Shown here: piece by piece, positions 12,401 to 22,008 of the stretch
Position numbering within the stretch: position 1 is the stretch's first letter
Layout: each line of letters opens with the position of its first letter
Assembly: GCA_031771865.1 (NCBI GenBank)
Contig: JASISA010000026.1
Coordinates: forward strand, 310,001-374,000
Reading direction: 5' to 3'
Length of the DNA: 64,000 nt
From: Nothophaeocryptopus gaeumannii
Lineage: Eukaryota; Ascomycota; Dothideomycetes; Mycosphaerellales; Mycosphaerellaceae
The notes under the pieces: generated by a model
Databases searched by the model: none
Told to the model about the DNA's origin: nothing
The model's input: only the letters and a program-made list of their open reading frames with translations
Made by a program: the position numbers and the translations under genes

Positions 12401-12640
12401 CAGATACGGTCAGAGACAATTGGCCTTCCTCACTTCCTCCACAAGGTTGGGGTGCCCGACACTAGCCCCTACTGCGAATGTGGAGATAGAGGGACAGCTC
12501 GACACTACCTTGCCTACTGTACAAACATGCGAGAGAGTAGAAGGGAACTGATCTTAGCCACTAGATGCCAGGACGCGAGAAGATGGCTTACTGAGTTTCC
12601 TAGACAAACCGCAGCGTGGGCAATAAGGCATCTCCCATAG
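9466..12640 (+). pseudogene. LINE ORF2 (endonuclease - reverse transcriptase - Cys/His finger), broken
   Basis: The start is ATG 9466, 17 bp after ORF1. The N-terminus is a clear apurinic-type endonuclease (SILQANVRKSQATH, DILAIQEPY). Its middle, about 9780-10230, is heavily RIP-mutated, though a DFN motif (expected GDFNLHH-like) is still readable near 9860. The reverse transcriptase follows: APGLDEIPNRC (10770s), LKGWRPIALLSCIGKILE, LDIIGAFDKVNH, GIPQGSTISPILF and the catalytic FADDTYLIA box near 11430. The C-terminal part holds CECGDRGTARHYLAYC, a Cys-His finger common in these LINEs. Stops remain at 11057, near 11118 and at 12056. The last is CAG in the copy at 63.9 kb. Confidence 0.9.
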
Positions 12641-12924
12641 GACAATTCGAGTGGACCCTCAAACATCTCCCAGAGCAGGCCGGAGATCTCGAACCCAAGT
12701 AAGGAGGATGATGTTGACTCTGGCGTGTCAGCCAGCTGCCTACGGGCAAACATATCGGTTCTATAGTACCTAAGATGCAGTAGGGTGTAAGGCATAACAG
12801 AGAAGGGAGGAAGTTTTACGCTGTAGGTACTTTCTACAGGGTTTTCTTTTACAACATGTAGATATGCTAGAAGGGGCACGGCCTGTAGCTAGCTCGAATA
12901 CATTTATTATTATTATTATTATTA

Positions 12925-12931
12925 GATATCT
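12925..12931. repeat. Target-site duplication, right copy (GATATCT)
   Basis: This matches 7786-7792 and directly follows the (TTA)n tail of the LINE. It starts the continuation of the 168-bp tandem repeat. Confidence 0.85.
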
Positions 12932-13162
12932 AGATATTGTATCCTAAGTCTAGAAATTAGAATATAGATTAGTTATTATACTAAGAAAGTATATAAGAAG
13001 TTATATTATAGTTAGTATAATTACTCTATCTAGAGAGGAGTATTTAAGATAGTCTAAGAAAGTCTTTAATAAAGATCTCTTATTATTAGTTTAGATATCT
13101 AGATATAGTATCCTAACTCTAGAAATTAGGCTATAAGTAGATTACTATACTAGAAAGATATA
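12925..13162. repeat. ~168-bp tandem repeat, middle part
   Basis: The landmark tatct recurs at 12927 and 13096 (spacing 169), with the same internal words as the left part (agtataattactctatctagagagg, agtctaagaaagtct, ctcttattattagttt). The next unit is cut at 13162 by the Fot1-derived element. Confidence 0.75.
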
Positions 13163-13593
13163 ACGTATTCTACTATCGAGCTAGTTATACTATCGAGCTA
13201 GTTAAAATTTCTTAGTATAACTAACTCGTATTATAGATTATTTATTTTTATTACTATTAAATAGAGAACCTATATATATTATACTCTTATTAGATTTAGA
13301 AGACTCTTCTATATCCTTTTAGTATATTCGAGCGTTATACCTAATCCCTCTATAGCTACTATAATACTATATAGCTAGCTAGGCCTATTTAAGTACTTTA
13401 TAAGCTATAGCTACGTATTAGAGGCTTTAAAATTAGTATTAGTAGTAGGTAGAAAGAGTAAGAAGGATTCTTCCTTCTTAATTTAATAATTCTATACTAT
13501 ATTATTAAGATATTATACGTCAAGTAAGAAGTTAGTCGTACTAAGAAATTTTAACTAGCTCGATAGTATAACTAGCTCGATAGTAGAATATAT
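13163..13593 (-). mobile_element. 431-bp non-autonomous (MITE-like) derivative of the Fot1-like transposon
   Basis: Terminal inverted repeats of 63 bp (13163-13225 and 13531-13593) match the 3' terminal repeat at 1631-1693. TA lies on both sides (13161-13162, 13594-13595). The interior from about 13226 to 13400 is the reverse complement of about 1460-1630, the 3' end of the Fot1-like element. The rest probably comes from its 5' end. This is an internally deleted copy with no transposase, inserted inside a unit of the 168-bp repeat. Confidence 0.85.
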
Positions 13594-13870
13594 TATAATA
13601 TTAATTACTCTATCTCTAGAAAGGTAAGTAAAAGTAGCTTATAAGAAAAATTCTATTTATCTTTTATTATTAGTTTCTATATCTAGATATAGCGTCCTAA
13701 CTCTATAGACTTAATACAAATAATTTATAGTATCTTAAATATATATAAAACGTTTTATCCTAGTTAGTTTAATCCCTCTATCTAGAGAGAGGTATCTAGA
13801 ATAGCCTTAAAAGAAAAGTCTTATTTATTTCTTATTATTAGTATAGATATCTAGATTCAACTTATTTAAT
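13594..13870. repeat. ~168-bp tandem repeat, right part
   Basis: The landmark tatct occurs at 13680 and 13848 (spacing 168). Subtracting the inserted 431-bp element and its duplicated TA from 13096-13680 leaves about 151 bp, close to one unit. Text such as attactctatctctagaaagg and cttattattagta matches the other parts. Confidence 0.7.
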
Positions 13871-14710
13871 ATATATAATAGGCTTACGTATTACTAATCT
13901 AGTAGACTCGAGAATAGGAAAAGGAAGGAATAGAGTAGCTTAGATAAAGCTCTATACTAGACTAGAGGCGCTAATATAAAGTAACGTATATATAGTATAC
14001 TAAAGAATTCGGTATAGTATTATAGGCTATATTACTAGATTATAATCTATCCCGCCTCGATATTAGTACTATCTTAGTATTAAGATTATAATATACCTAG
14101 TCGAGGAGTATTTAGGTCTTCGGTCGGGATTAGTACCTTAGCTATTAACGATAGCCTAGGCTAGGAGGACATCGAGGACGGTCTTGTTCCAGCTACGTAT
14201 ATAGTGCACTAGATTGCGCCCAAGTCAGGTCTCTAGATGTCGCTGTAGCTGATTCAATTCACTAAGCACGAGAGCCTCGTTACCCGCGGTTAATGCTAGT
14301 GGAAAACTCCTGTAACGGGTTACTAGGTTCTTCGAGTTACTTGTTCAACCCAGCCGTTCATAAGAGAGAGGAGTTCGACGCTATCATGGCCATTCTTGAT
14401 CAGAGGATACATCCGGTCTGTAGTCTTTTGGTCGATGTTCAAGAGGAGGAGGAGGATGTGGTTCCACGAAATTCGGTATCGCTCCCGCCCCACTTCAAGA
14501 TCCCCGCTATGGGTGCTCGAGCCGCAAGGGTCCATGTCCAGGATGATGACAATATGCCGAAATGCCACCACAGACGTCCGAGTCACTTCACTTCCCTCAT
14601 ATTTTATGCTCCTCCCCCGTCAGTACCTCCGGTCATGTTCACCTGCATTCCGAACGTCTCATAACATCGCTTGTACATATTCGCGACGATCTGGATGCCC
14701 GCGGTCGGTA
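13871..14710. other. Transition from mutated repeat to gene-rich DNA
   Basis: From 13871 to about 14170 the sequence is still AT-rich and rich in ctag/tatag words. Base composition becomes gene-like by about 14200. I recognise no gene in 14200-14710. Open frames there (for example 14293-14664) lack recognisable domains and probably represent the 5' region of the FAD synthase gene. Confidence 0.6.
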
Positions 14711-15622
14711 ATGCCCGCTTCCTTCGCCGGAGATGAGACGACGACGCTGTCAACGAATGGGGACATGACAGTAAAGAAAGATGTGTCCGATACACAACGT
14801 TTAGCCGAACAGTGTGAAAGGGTGAACAGAAGGGTCTACAACTTTCTGGATCGCAAGCCGCGCAATGAGCGGATTGGGCAAGTTCAGCGCATGACGAGGG
14901 AGGGCTTGGGAGTGATAGGAGAGGCATTATCAAGTTACAGGTATTCCACATACATTGCTCTCCTACACACATGCTGTCTACTTACACTACAGACCAGTCT
15001 CGATGCGCTCTCCTTCTCCTACAACGGTGGGAAAGACTGCCTAGTCCTCCTCGTCCTCTACCTCGCAGCCCTCCACACGCACGCTACGACCGCTCGAATA
15101 TCACTTCCGCCAACGCTTCGCTCTGTCTACATCGTCTCTCCCAACCCTTTCCCTTCGGTGACTCGGTTCGTCCACTCCTCTGCAACTAAATACCATCTCT
15201 CTCTCTCCCAATACCACAAGCCAATGCGCGAAGCCTTTGCAGCCTACTTGGCGGACAATCCCAACGTCAAAGCCATATTTGTCGGCACGCGAAGGACAGA
15301 TCCTCACGGTGGGAACCTGACACATTTCGATCCGACGGACGGGGGGTGGCCGAGCTTCATGCGGATACATCCTGTCATTGATTGGCATTATGCAGATATA
15401 TGGAGCTTCATAAAGGAGCTTGAAGTGGAATACTGTGAGTTGTACGATATGGGATATACGAGTCTAGGAGGGACGGATGACACATATCCTAATCCAGCAT
15501 TGGCGGTAAAGGCTGTGGAAGGGAAAGAGGGAGGTGGTGTTGCAGAAACGGTGAGGTATCGGCCTGCGTATGAGCTGGTAGAAGACGACGAGGAGAGATT
15601 GGGACGAGATGGGCGGTCATAG
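14711..15622 (+). CDS. FAD1: FAD synthase (FMN adenylyltransferase), PAPS-reductase-like family
   Basis: Transfers AMP from ATP to FMN to make FAD. Start ATG 14711 (MPASFAGDE), stop 15620-15622. An intron at 14941-14997 (57 bp, GT-AG, in frame) restores the family sequence SLDALSFSYNGGKD; exons 14711-14940 and 14998-15622 give 284 aa. Diagnostic motifs are the PP-loop-like SYNGGKDCLVLLVL (about residue 90) and FVGTRRTDPHGG, then FDPTDGGWPSFMRIHPVIDW and YTSLGGTDDTYPNPAL near the C-terminus. Length is normal for fungal FAD1. Retaining the intron adds 19 codons without a stop. It is the first intact gene beside the silenced repeat block, about 500 bp away. Confidence 0.9.
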   Translation: MPASFAGDETTTLSTNGDMTVKKDVSDTQRLAEQCERVNRRVYNFLDRKPRNERIGQVQRMTREGLGVIGEALSSYRYSTYIALLHTCCLLTLQTSLDALSFSYNGGKDCLVLLVLYLAALHTHATTARISLPPTLRSVYIVSPNPFPSVTRFVHSSATKYHLSLSQYHKPMREAFAAYLADNPNVKAIFVGTRRTDPHGGNLTHFDPTDGGWPSFMRIHPVIDWHYADIWSFIKELEVEYCELYDMGYTSLGGTDDTYPNPALAVKAVEGKEGGGVAETVRYRPAYELVEDDEERLGRDGRS

Positions 15623-15789
15623 ATTCAGCTTTTTGGGCGAAAGAAGTGGGAGTGCACCGCTTGGATGTCGACGTCGTACCATGGTCTACAGTCTACATAG
15701 TACACATGCATACTGTAGCGCGCTACGATGGCTACCGGGTCTTTCAACGTGCTGATCTTGGCATATTGGCAGTCACATCTCTCGGCATC

Positions 15790-16100
15790 CTACGCGTTCT
15801 TCATAACCGTCTCATCCCGTCTTAGGTATCTCAAGAAGCAACTTTCATTACATCCAACCTCCTCATCCGCCTTGAAGAGGCCGTGTATCATACCTGGCGG
15901 TCTACAGCAATAGTCACCCTCCCCAAACCACTGTTTCATGCTCTTATCGTATACTCTCTCGGCAATAATGTACACTTCTTCCCAATACTCATGTGTACAA
16001 GCCGGCTCGCCCCATTCACTGCCAGCTTTATGCGTCAAGAGGACGGTCTTGTCGCATGTGTCAGTGCAAGTGCTGCGCCAACGTCCGCTACGCCAACGTC
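15790..16100 (-). pseudogene. Cupin-domain protein, C-terminal exon or fragment
   Basis: The minus strand has an 82-codon open stretch (15790-16038) with a clear single cupin pattern: TCDKTVLLTHKAGSEWGEP, HEYWEEVYIIAERVYD, QWFGEGDYCCRPPGMIHG, DEEVGCNESCFLRY. Small fungal cupins of about 130-150 aa share the WEEVY...GDYxCRPPGMxHG order. HEYWEE and PPGMIHG hold the likely metal-binding His and Glu residues. There is no ATG at the 5' edge; the frame stays open upstream into a 15-bp minisatellite, so a 5' exon is missing or lost. It could be the last exon of a gene whose start I cannot place. The substrate cannot be predicted. Confidence 0.55.
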
Positions 16101-16115
16101 CGCTGCGACAACGTG
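16076..16115. repeat. 15-bp minisatellite
   Basis: Two tandem copies of cgccaacgtccgct(a/g) followed by a diverged third copy (cgacaacgtgc). It lies at the 5' side of the cupin fragment. Confidence 0.8.
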
Positions 16116-16489
16116 CACAGACAGCGGCTTGGGCATGGTGACGGGCGAGGATTGCGCCGTGTGGCTAAAGGTTGATGAGTGAGTGAGAGGTCCTGCCTCA
16201 GCTGGGCGAAATGACACGGAACGGGGGAGGAGCGGCCCGCCTCTCGTCTGGGTTTACTTCTATTAGGACCACATCTTCCGATCACTCTTCGCCTTCGCCT
16301 CTCGATCTCACCAAACTGCTCTTTGCCCTCCGATTTCGCCTGCAAACAACCGCGGTATGGCCGGCGTCTCTTTTGGTACGACCCGTAGTACGGCATGACG
16401 CGGCTGTGCTACAGAGCGGCAGTACGCGTTGTATCTGATCTTGAGATACGCATCGGCATCAATGATAAGGTCTACACGTACTACGAGGT

Positions 16490-16940
16490 TTGCTCCCAGA
16501 CCTCACAACCTTCCGTGAGACTAGCGGCAAGCTGATTCACTACCACGAAGAATCCGATCCGTCTATCCCAGCAGCCTCCTCAGCACACTACTGGCAATCA
16601 TTCCGCAGCATCATGTATTGCAACCTCACAGACTCTGAGGCTCAAGACGGGCGCTCTCAAGGACTGGTACCAATTTTACCTGATCCCGGGTGCGGCGTAC
16701 TGCGGTGCCAACTCCCTGCAGCCTGGTCCGTACCCGCAGGAACACATGCAGACCAAAATCGATTGGGTTGAGAACGGAATCGAGCCAACTCGATTGAACG
16801 CCACCGCATTGTCCGGAACGGACGAGGGCGAGGTGCAACAGTTGTGCCAGTGGCCTAGCAGACCCCTCTGGTCAGCTAACAGCTCGACTTTCGACTGTGC
16901 AAGCGATGAGGCGTCAAGTGAGAGCTGGACGTATACTTCC
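16490..16940 (+). pseudogene. Tannase/feruloyl-esterase family relic (C-terminal part)
   Basis: The translation matches the C-terminal third of fungal tannases (secreted esterases of gallate or ferulate esters). One frame gives PDLTTFRETSGKLIHYHEES, then DPSIPAASSAHYWQSFRSIM. After a frame change near 16625-16650 a second frame gives KDWYQFYLIPGAAYCGANS, then WVENGIEPTRLNAT and EVQQLCQWPSRPLWS. In the family the catalytic Asp lies in the HGxxDPxIP-like segment (kept) and the His in the HCG motif, which is Tyr here (AAYCG; CAC-to-TAC). No upstream two-thirds with the CS nucleophile motif was found. Frameshift, missing N-terminus and lost His indicate a pseudogene. Confidence 0.8.
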
Positions 16941-17336
16941 CTCCTTTCAAGGTGCCAGTCTACTAGACAGCAATTATTGATTGCGGTCGAAAAGCGATTT
17001 TAGCATAGCGTAGGAAAGAAATGGTGTACAGACACAGCTTGTAGTATAGCACAGCATAGCGAAAGCGCATATACTTCTTCTTGACTCAATCGTTCGACTG
17101 ACTTTGAACTTTTACATCTCTCTCGTGTCCGCACTGCATCAACACACCAAAGTTGTAGTAATATCCTCCTAAAAGAACGACTGACGACTGAAACGTCTAT
17201 ATATGCTTCTTTATCTGGAGCAACCGCGAAAATGACAGACAATCTGTGGCCACGCAATGCAGGGACAGCCTGTGTGTCCAAGAACAACAACAGAATATGA
17301 CAACCCGCCCTCGACCAGCAAAGGCAAAAGGATCTC
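16941..17336. other. Gene-free stretch between tannase relic and NTF2-like gene
   Basis: I see no coding or structural signal here. It probably includes the 3' untranslated region of the minus-strand gene ending at 17337. Confidence 0.5.
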
Positions 17337-20033
17337 TTAGACCCTCGCCATCTTTCTCGCCATCCTAGCCATCACTCTCCTGCTGTATGGTTTCGGCTGC
17401 TCGTCATTTTTATTCTGACTCGCATCTCCACCACCACCACCACTGCCGCCGCCAAGGTTGCCCGCTCCAACACCAGCGCCTGGACCCGAGTCAGTGCGTC
17501 CAGGCTGACGGGAGGCCTGGACTTTGTTGTCGGTGGCGGCAAGTTGAGCAGCGAGTTCAGAGCTTTGAGGGTTTGATCGGAAACCTTGCGGTTGACGTTG
17601 ATCATCAGTACCTCCACCAACGCCAGCTCCGAATGAGCCTCCCACGCTACCATTCTGCTTCTGAGATCGCTGGCCCTCGTTCGTATCAGTATCGGAAAGA
17701 TCATCCTCTTCCTGATCCTGATTCTGATTTTGAGCTCCGAACTGTCCTTGACCCTGCTGACCTTGAGTACCAGCACCGCCAGGTCCACTGGACTGAGCTG
17801 CGGGAGATTCAGTGCCGGTACCGCTAGGTACGTTACGGCTAGGAGATACTCGGCCGCCGGTGTTGAGGAACCAGGAGATGCTGTCAAATTCGACGACGAG
17901 CTCGGCGCATTGCAGATTACCGCCATGGGAACCACCGATGCCACCTCCAAAGCCCCCGCCGGCGCCAAATGAACCTCCACGCTGGCCGGAGCCTTGGCTT
18001 TTATCTTCGGGAGAGGTTTGGTCTTCCTCGTTTCCTCGAGCACCACCGTTACTGTTGCTGTTGCTGTTGAGTTGGCCACCAGCAGAGCCTCCCACTCCGT
18101 CGCCAGCTCCTCCATTGCTGTGGAGCTGATCGTCAGCAGAACCACCCACGCCGCCACCGTTGCGACCACCAATTCCGCCGCTTCCGGTATCGCCTTCGCT
18201 GCCGCCCCGAACCATCGTAAAAAGGCTGAATCCGTTCTGAGGAAATTGACCTGAGCCGACCTGATCGAAAGTCCAGTACCAGACAATCTTGTTACAGCCG
18301 ATGACGATGTCGTTGGTGCTGATGCCTTGAGGGGGGTGAGCGTTGGCAACAGTGGCTTGGACCCAGTCTTCCTTGGACGAGGCTTCGGGTTCATCAAGCT
18401 ACGATTCATTAGTACAACTCTCTGTGACGTCTCTGATCAGTGAGTGCATCTTACTTACCGGCTTGCCTGTAAGCTGCAAAATCGAGTTCGAGAGCAGATT
18501 GAACCCATCGGCGACCAGGTTGTTGGCATCCTGCTCGAGATTATGGCTGGTGTGGCCGAGAACTTGGATCCATTGCTCAACGAACTGGTATGCCTCGTCA
18601 GGAGACAAGCATTGACCGATCTGATCACGAGCGCCGCCACCAAGACCACCGCCCAGCGAACCGCCAGCTCCGCCATTGATTCCGCCACGACCGCCCGAGA
18701 TAGAGTCGTAGTCTGGCTTATTGTTTTGACCAAAGCTCTCAGGCGACTGACCATTGGGAGAGGTAAGACGACCGTTCTGCGAACCACCATTCTGGCTTTG
18801 AGAGGAGCGCAGATTCCCAGAACCGCCGCCGTTCGCTGAGCTGCCGACGCCACCTCCAATCTGTGGACCAGGTCCCATAGCACCAAATCCGGAGGACTCG
18901 ACACAGCATTGTAGGCCTTGTGGTAAATAACCCTCAAGTCCACCAGCTTCGCCTGCAGGAGACCCAATGCCTCCGGGCTGATTGTTGCTTGGGAAAGTAC
19001 CTTGACCCGGGCGTTGGTCGGCAGGCGAGCCGATACCTCCACCAACATCTCCGCGGTTGTTGTCAGACGGGAAGTTCTGATTGTCTCCACCTTGGTCCGT
19101 CGGGAAGTTGCTGTTCTGATTTTCACCGGGACGCTGATTGGTAGGAGATACGATGCCACCTCTGTTCGTATCCTGAGGGAGGTCTTGGTTGCCTTCCTGA
19201 TCCTCGGACTGAAAGTTGTTGTTCTGGTATTGGCCAGGTTTTGAACCGGGTCTGTTGTCGTTGTTGCCTAAGCTATCAGTCTCGGCCTTCTGGTCTTCTG
19301 GAGAGCCAACGCCACCATTTAGTCGGACTCCAGGAAGCTGATTGTTGTTCTGCTGCTGCGGGAGAGTGCCTTCGTTATTGTCGTTCAAAGTATCAGTGTC
19401 GGCATGCCGATCCTCAGGGGAGCTTATTTCACCATTTGGTCGAGTACCAGAGAGCTGATTGTCATTCTGCTGTTGCGGGCGAGTCCCCTCATCATTGTTG
19501 TTCAGATTGTCAATATCGGTCTGCTGGTCTTCGGGAGACCCAACGCCACCATTCAGTCTCGGTCGAGTGCCCGGCTGCTGATTATTGTTGTTGTCCTGCT
19601 GCTGCTCTGGACGAGAGCCAGTGCCACCATACGTGTTAGGGCGATTGCCATTCCAGCCTTGGGTTTGACCCTCCTTGTTCCAGTTTTTGTTTTGGTCTTG
19701 TGGGTGCTGGTCGGTTGGAGATACAATGCCGCCGGTGCCCTTGGTTGGCTGCTCAGTGTTGTCAAACGATTGTGGTCGAGACCTGCTCTGATCGTTTGGC
19801 GAGCCGATGCCATTTCCATTGTTCGAGGTGTCTTCAGGGCGCGAGCCAGGGCCGCTCTTGTAGCCCATGGGCTGAGGCCGATTATTTGGCTGCGCATCGG
19901 CCTCAGTATCGCCGTGAAGATTGTTGTTATTCTGCTGCTCTGCTGTCCCATAGCCAGGAGCATTGGCGGGAGCAGCAACGACTGCCGATGTCGATGCTAG
20001 CACTACGGCTGAAAGGAATGTGCTGAACTTCAT
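17337..20033 (-). CDS. Large secreted Asn/Gly/Gln-rich protein with an NTF2-like domain
   Basis: Two exons, 20033-18459 and 18398-17337, with a 60-bp intron (donor gtaagt; branch tactaatga; acceptor tag), give 878 aa. The N-terminus is a signal peptide (MKFSTFLSAVVLAS..., cleavage near AAPA). Residues about 25-470 are low-complexity, built on degenerate repeats around G(V/I)GSP.DQ and G.RP.QQQ. Residues about 475-590 match the secreted fungal NTF2-like domain: CLSPDEAYQFVEQWIQVLG, LQLTGKP, then across the intron NDIVIGCNKIVWYWTF and QNGFSLFT. A Gly/Asn-rich stretch of about 100 aa follows, then CAELVVEFDSISWFLNTG, which resembles the last NTF2-like strand, and a Gly-rich basic tail. Probably a wall or extracellular matrix protein; function unknown. 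Confidence 0.8.
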
Positions 20034-22008
20034 CTTATGCGATGCAAATGAATGATATCGATGAAAAGACTGAGAAGCGTAAGCTGCGGTTTTGGAGAAG
20101 AAGGTAGGAGAGCGCGTCGACAGCTTGCGGCTCTTGAAGTTCTTGAGCTCCCGTACGCAGCTGGGCTTTTATCAGACCCGGCGGACCCGTGCCTTTCGAT
20201 GGCCATCACGGCTTTGGGTCCTGTATATCCTGGAGTTAGATGACTTTGCATTATCCTGGCTCCCATGCATGGCTGTAAGAGTTGACGATCGGTGGACACT
20301 TTCGATGCATATTCGATTTGGAGGTAGGAAGGCTCAAGAGCTCACGCATGGCTTCTTGATGAAGACTATGACGACTGTTTGCGTCGTGCTGCCGTTGCGA
20401 TTCTCCCCCCGCCGCGCTCTCTCCGACAGAGACGATCGGACGGCATTCGATCATTTTCAGGGTTGACTTGTAGCGTAAAGAGTGCCGTAGAACATCCAGG
20501 GTCCTCACACGTGCCCCATGTTCGGAAACACATCTTCCACCTTCCTCCCAGGGCCCTCACGCAATGCAACCAAGCGTATGACGTACATTCACTGGGGTGA
20601 GCCAAATGCAGTGCGGATCGAAGCCCGGTAACCTGGTCCATTAATTCATCTTCTTCTCATTCGCGGCGTTCAAGGGAAAGGCATCTCTGTAACACCAGCG
20701 TCATTCCGCTCGTTCTGATGCAGAGATACTATGCTCTGACGTATGTGAATCAATTCTTTTGTTACAGGTCAGGAAGATGCCTTGTTGCACGTTTCAGCTG
20801 TTTGGAGCTCCAACCATGTTCCCATCGGCCAAGACAGCACACCATGAGATGCAACTTCGAGAAAATTCCGAGGATTGAAGCTGTTTAAGTTCTATTCCGC
20901 AGAAAGGACCCGCCGACACCTGCGTCCTCTGAAGTTTCTGCAACTAGCGAAAGGCTGTCAGTCTATGCTTCTCGAATTTAATCTTCCACGGCTATTGGTG
21001 CTTTCGAGATTCAGGTTGGAAAAGATCCCGTCTAAGCAGATCCAGCATGGTCTAGGCCTGTAGCGTCGGGAGAGCCGCGTCTTGGGATGCCCATCGTGCG
21101 GCAATTTTCTGTTCTTGGGTTGCACTCGATCAAGGTATTGTGAGAGTATTCATCAGTCTCCCCAGATTCCGCTCGTTGAGCACGCAGATGATGTGTGATC
21201 TGTTACAGTCGTCGCAGTGACTTTGACTCAGCAGAGGAAAGTCATCCCGACAGAACCGTGCTCTCGATGCATACATAGAAGCCTGCTCGCAGAGTCCACA
21301 ATGCGGTATCGATCCAGTGCACGACAATTCGTCTAATTCACTTACCGGGCTTGCTCCTCATGTGCATTGCCCACTTGTCAGTGTCCGAGCTAATTCGACA
21401 GCGCGCAACAAAGCGAGGTGCGAGTAAACGTGCTGGGTCATGCTCGTGGTAGGTGGCGGCTTCCTGACTATTACAATTCTGCCGTAGAAACGTGAACACG
21501 ACCGCATCTGCGTTGCGCATGACTGCAGATGTTCCGTATTGTGGCTGTGCCACTGGTGACGGTAGCAAAGATTGAGTCTGTCATCAGCTTTGAATACCGT
21601 ATTTGAAGTTCCGTACGAGCTAGCAGAACCGTTGTATCTTTGTCGAGCCAAGGTTCTTGTAGAGGCTTCTTGGACCCGTCATGGATCCGATGTGACGACA
21701 TAATGGGGTGGCTTCTGCTCGTATACCTTTGTGAAGCCTAGAGTGATATTCCAGAGCATATTTAGTCGCTGGAAGGCATGGGAAGAGTGAGAGGTCAGTG
21801 GAGCTGGACCTATAGGGGTGAGGTGAGGATACTGAGCTGCCGACTGCTGTGGCAGCTATTGGTAACGCATATGCACCGAGATGCAGCAATTGACGATGAC
21901 AACTAGAAGGTCGAAGTCGGATGTTCTAAAGTCAGATGTTCTCGAATCGCTTCACATATTCTGAACATTACCTGTTGTACTGTAACATACCGGAGCGACA
22001 ATGCTTCT
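20034..22008. other. ~2-kb intergenic region
   Basis: Upstream of the NTF2-like secreted gene and downstream of VMA8. Short open frames on both strands lack recognisable domains, signal peptides or splice context. I see no tRNA or repeat. It probably contains the promoter of the minus-strand gene at 17337-20033. Confidence 0.5.

Larger units (their letters stand above)
7793..12924 (+). mobile_element. Full-length Tad1-type LINE retrotransposon, lightly and unevenly RIP-mutated
   Basis: A 5.1-kb element with two coding regions: a gag-like ORF1 with CCHC knuckles (7965-9448), and ORF2 with an apurinic-type endonuclease, reverse transcriptase and C-terminal Cys-His finger (9466-12640). A ~270-bp 3' untranslated part and a (TTA)n tail at 12903-12923 follow. 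GATATCT target duplications flank it. This order is typical of the Tad1/I-like LINEs of ascomycetes. The copy is dead: TAG or TGA replaces expected Gln or Trp codons at several places, ORF1 has at least one frame change, and 9780-10230 is far more mutated than the rest. A second copy lies at 63051-64000 in opposite orientation. Confidence 0.9.

Noticed and set aside
12514..12879. 121-codon minus-strand frame, also present on the plus strand at 63096-63422
   Set aside because: It is antisense to the 3' end of both LINE copies. Its conservation follows from copy identity, not from coding, and no domain is visible.
7503..13870. Possible CRISPR-like regularly spaced repeat
   Set aside because: The units are contiguous ~168-bp tandem copies without unique spacers, in a fungal genome.
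14396..14710. N-terminal extension of the FAD synthase frame
   Set aside because: The frame is open upstream, but residues before MPASFAGDE have no family similarity and are Arg/Ser-rich as in untranslated DNA; family length fits a start at 14711.
18455..20026. Several long frames on both strands overlapping the secreted Gly/Asn-rich gene
   Set aside because: Low-complexity repeats (ggc/aac/cag-rich) keep all frames open; only the minus-strand frame with signal peptide, NTF2-like domain and intron is supported.
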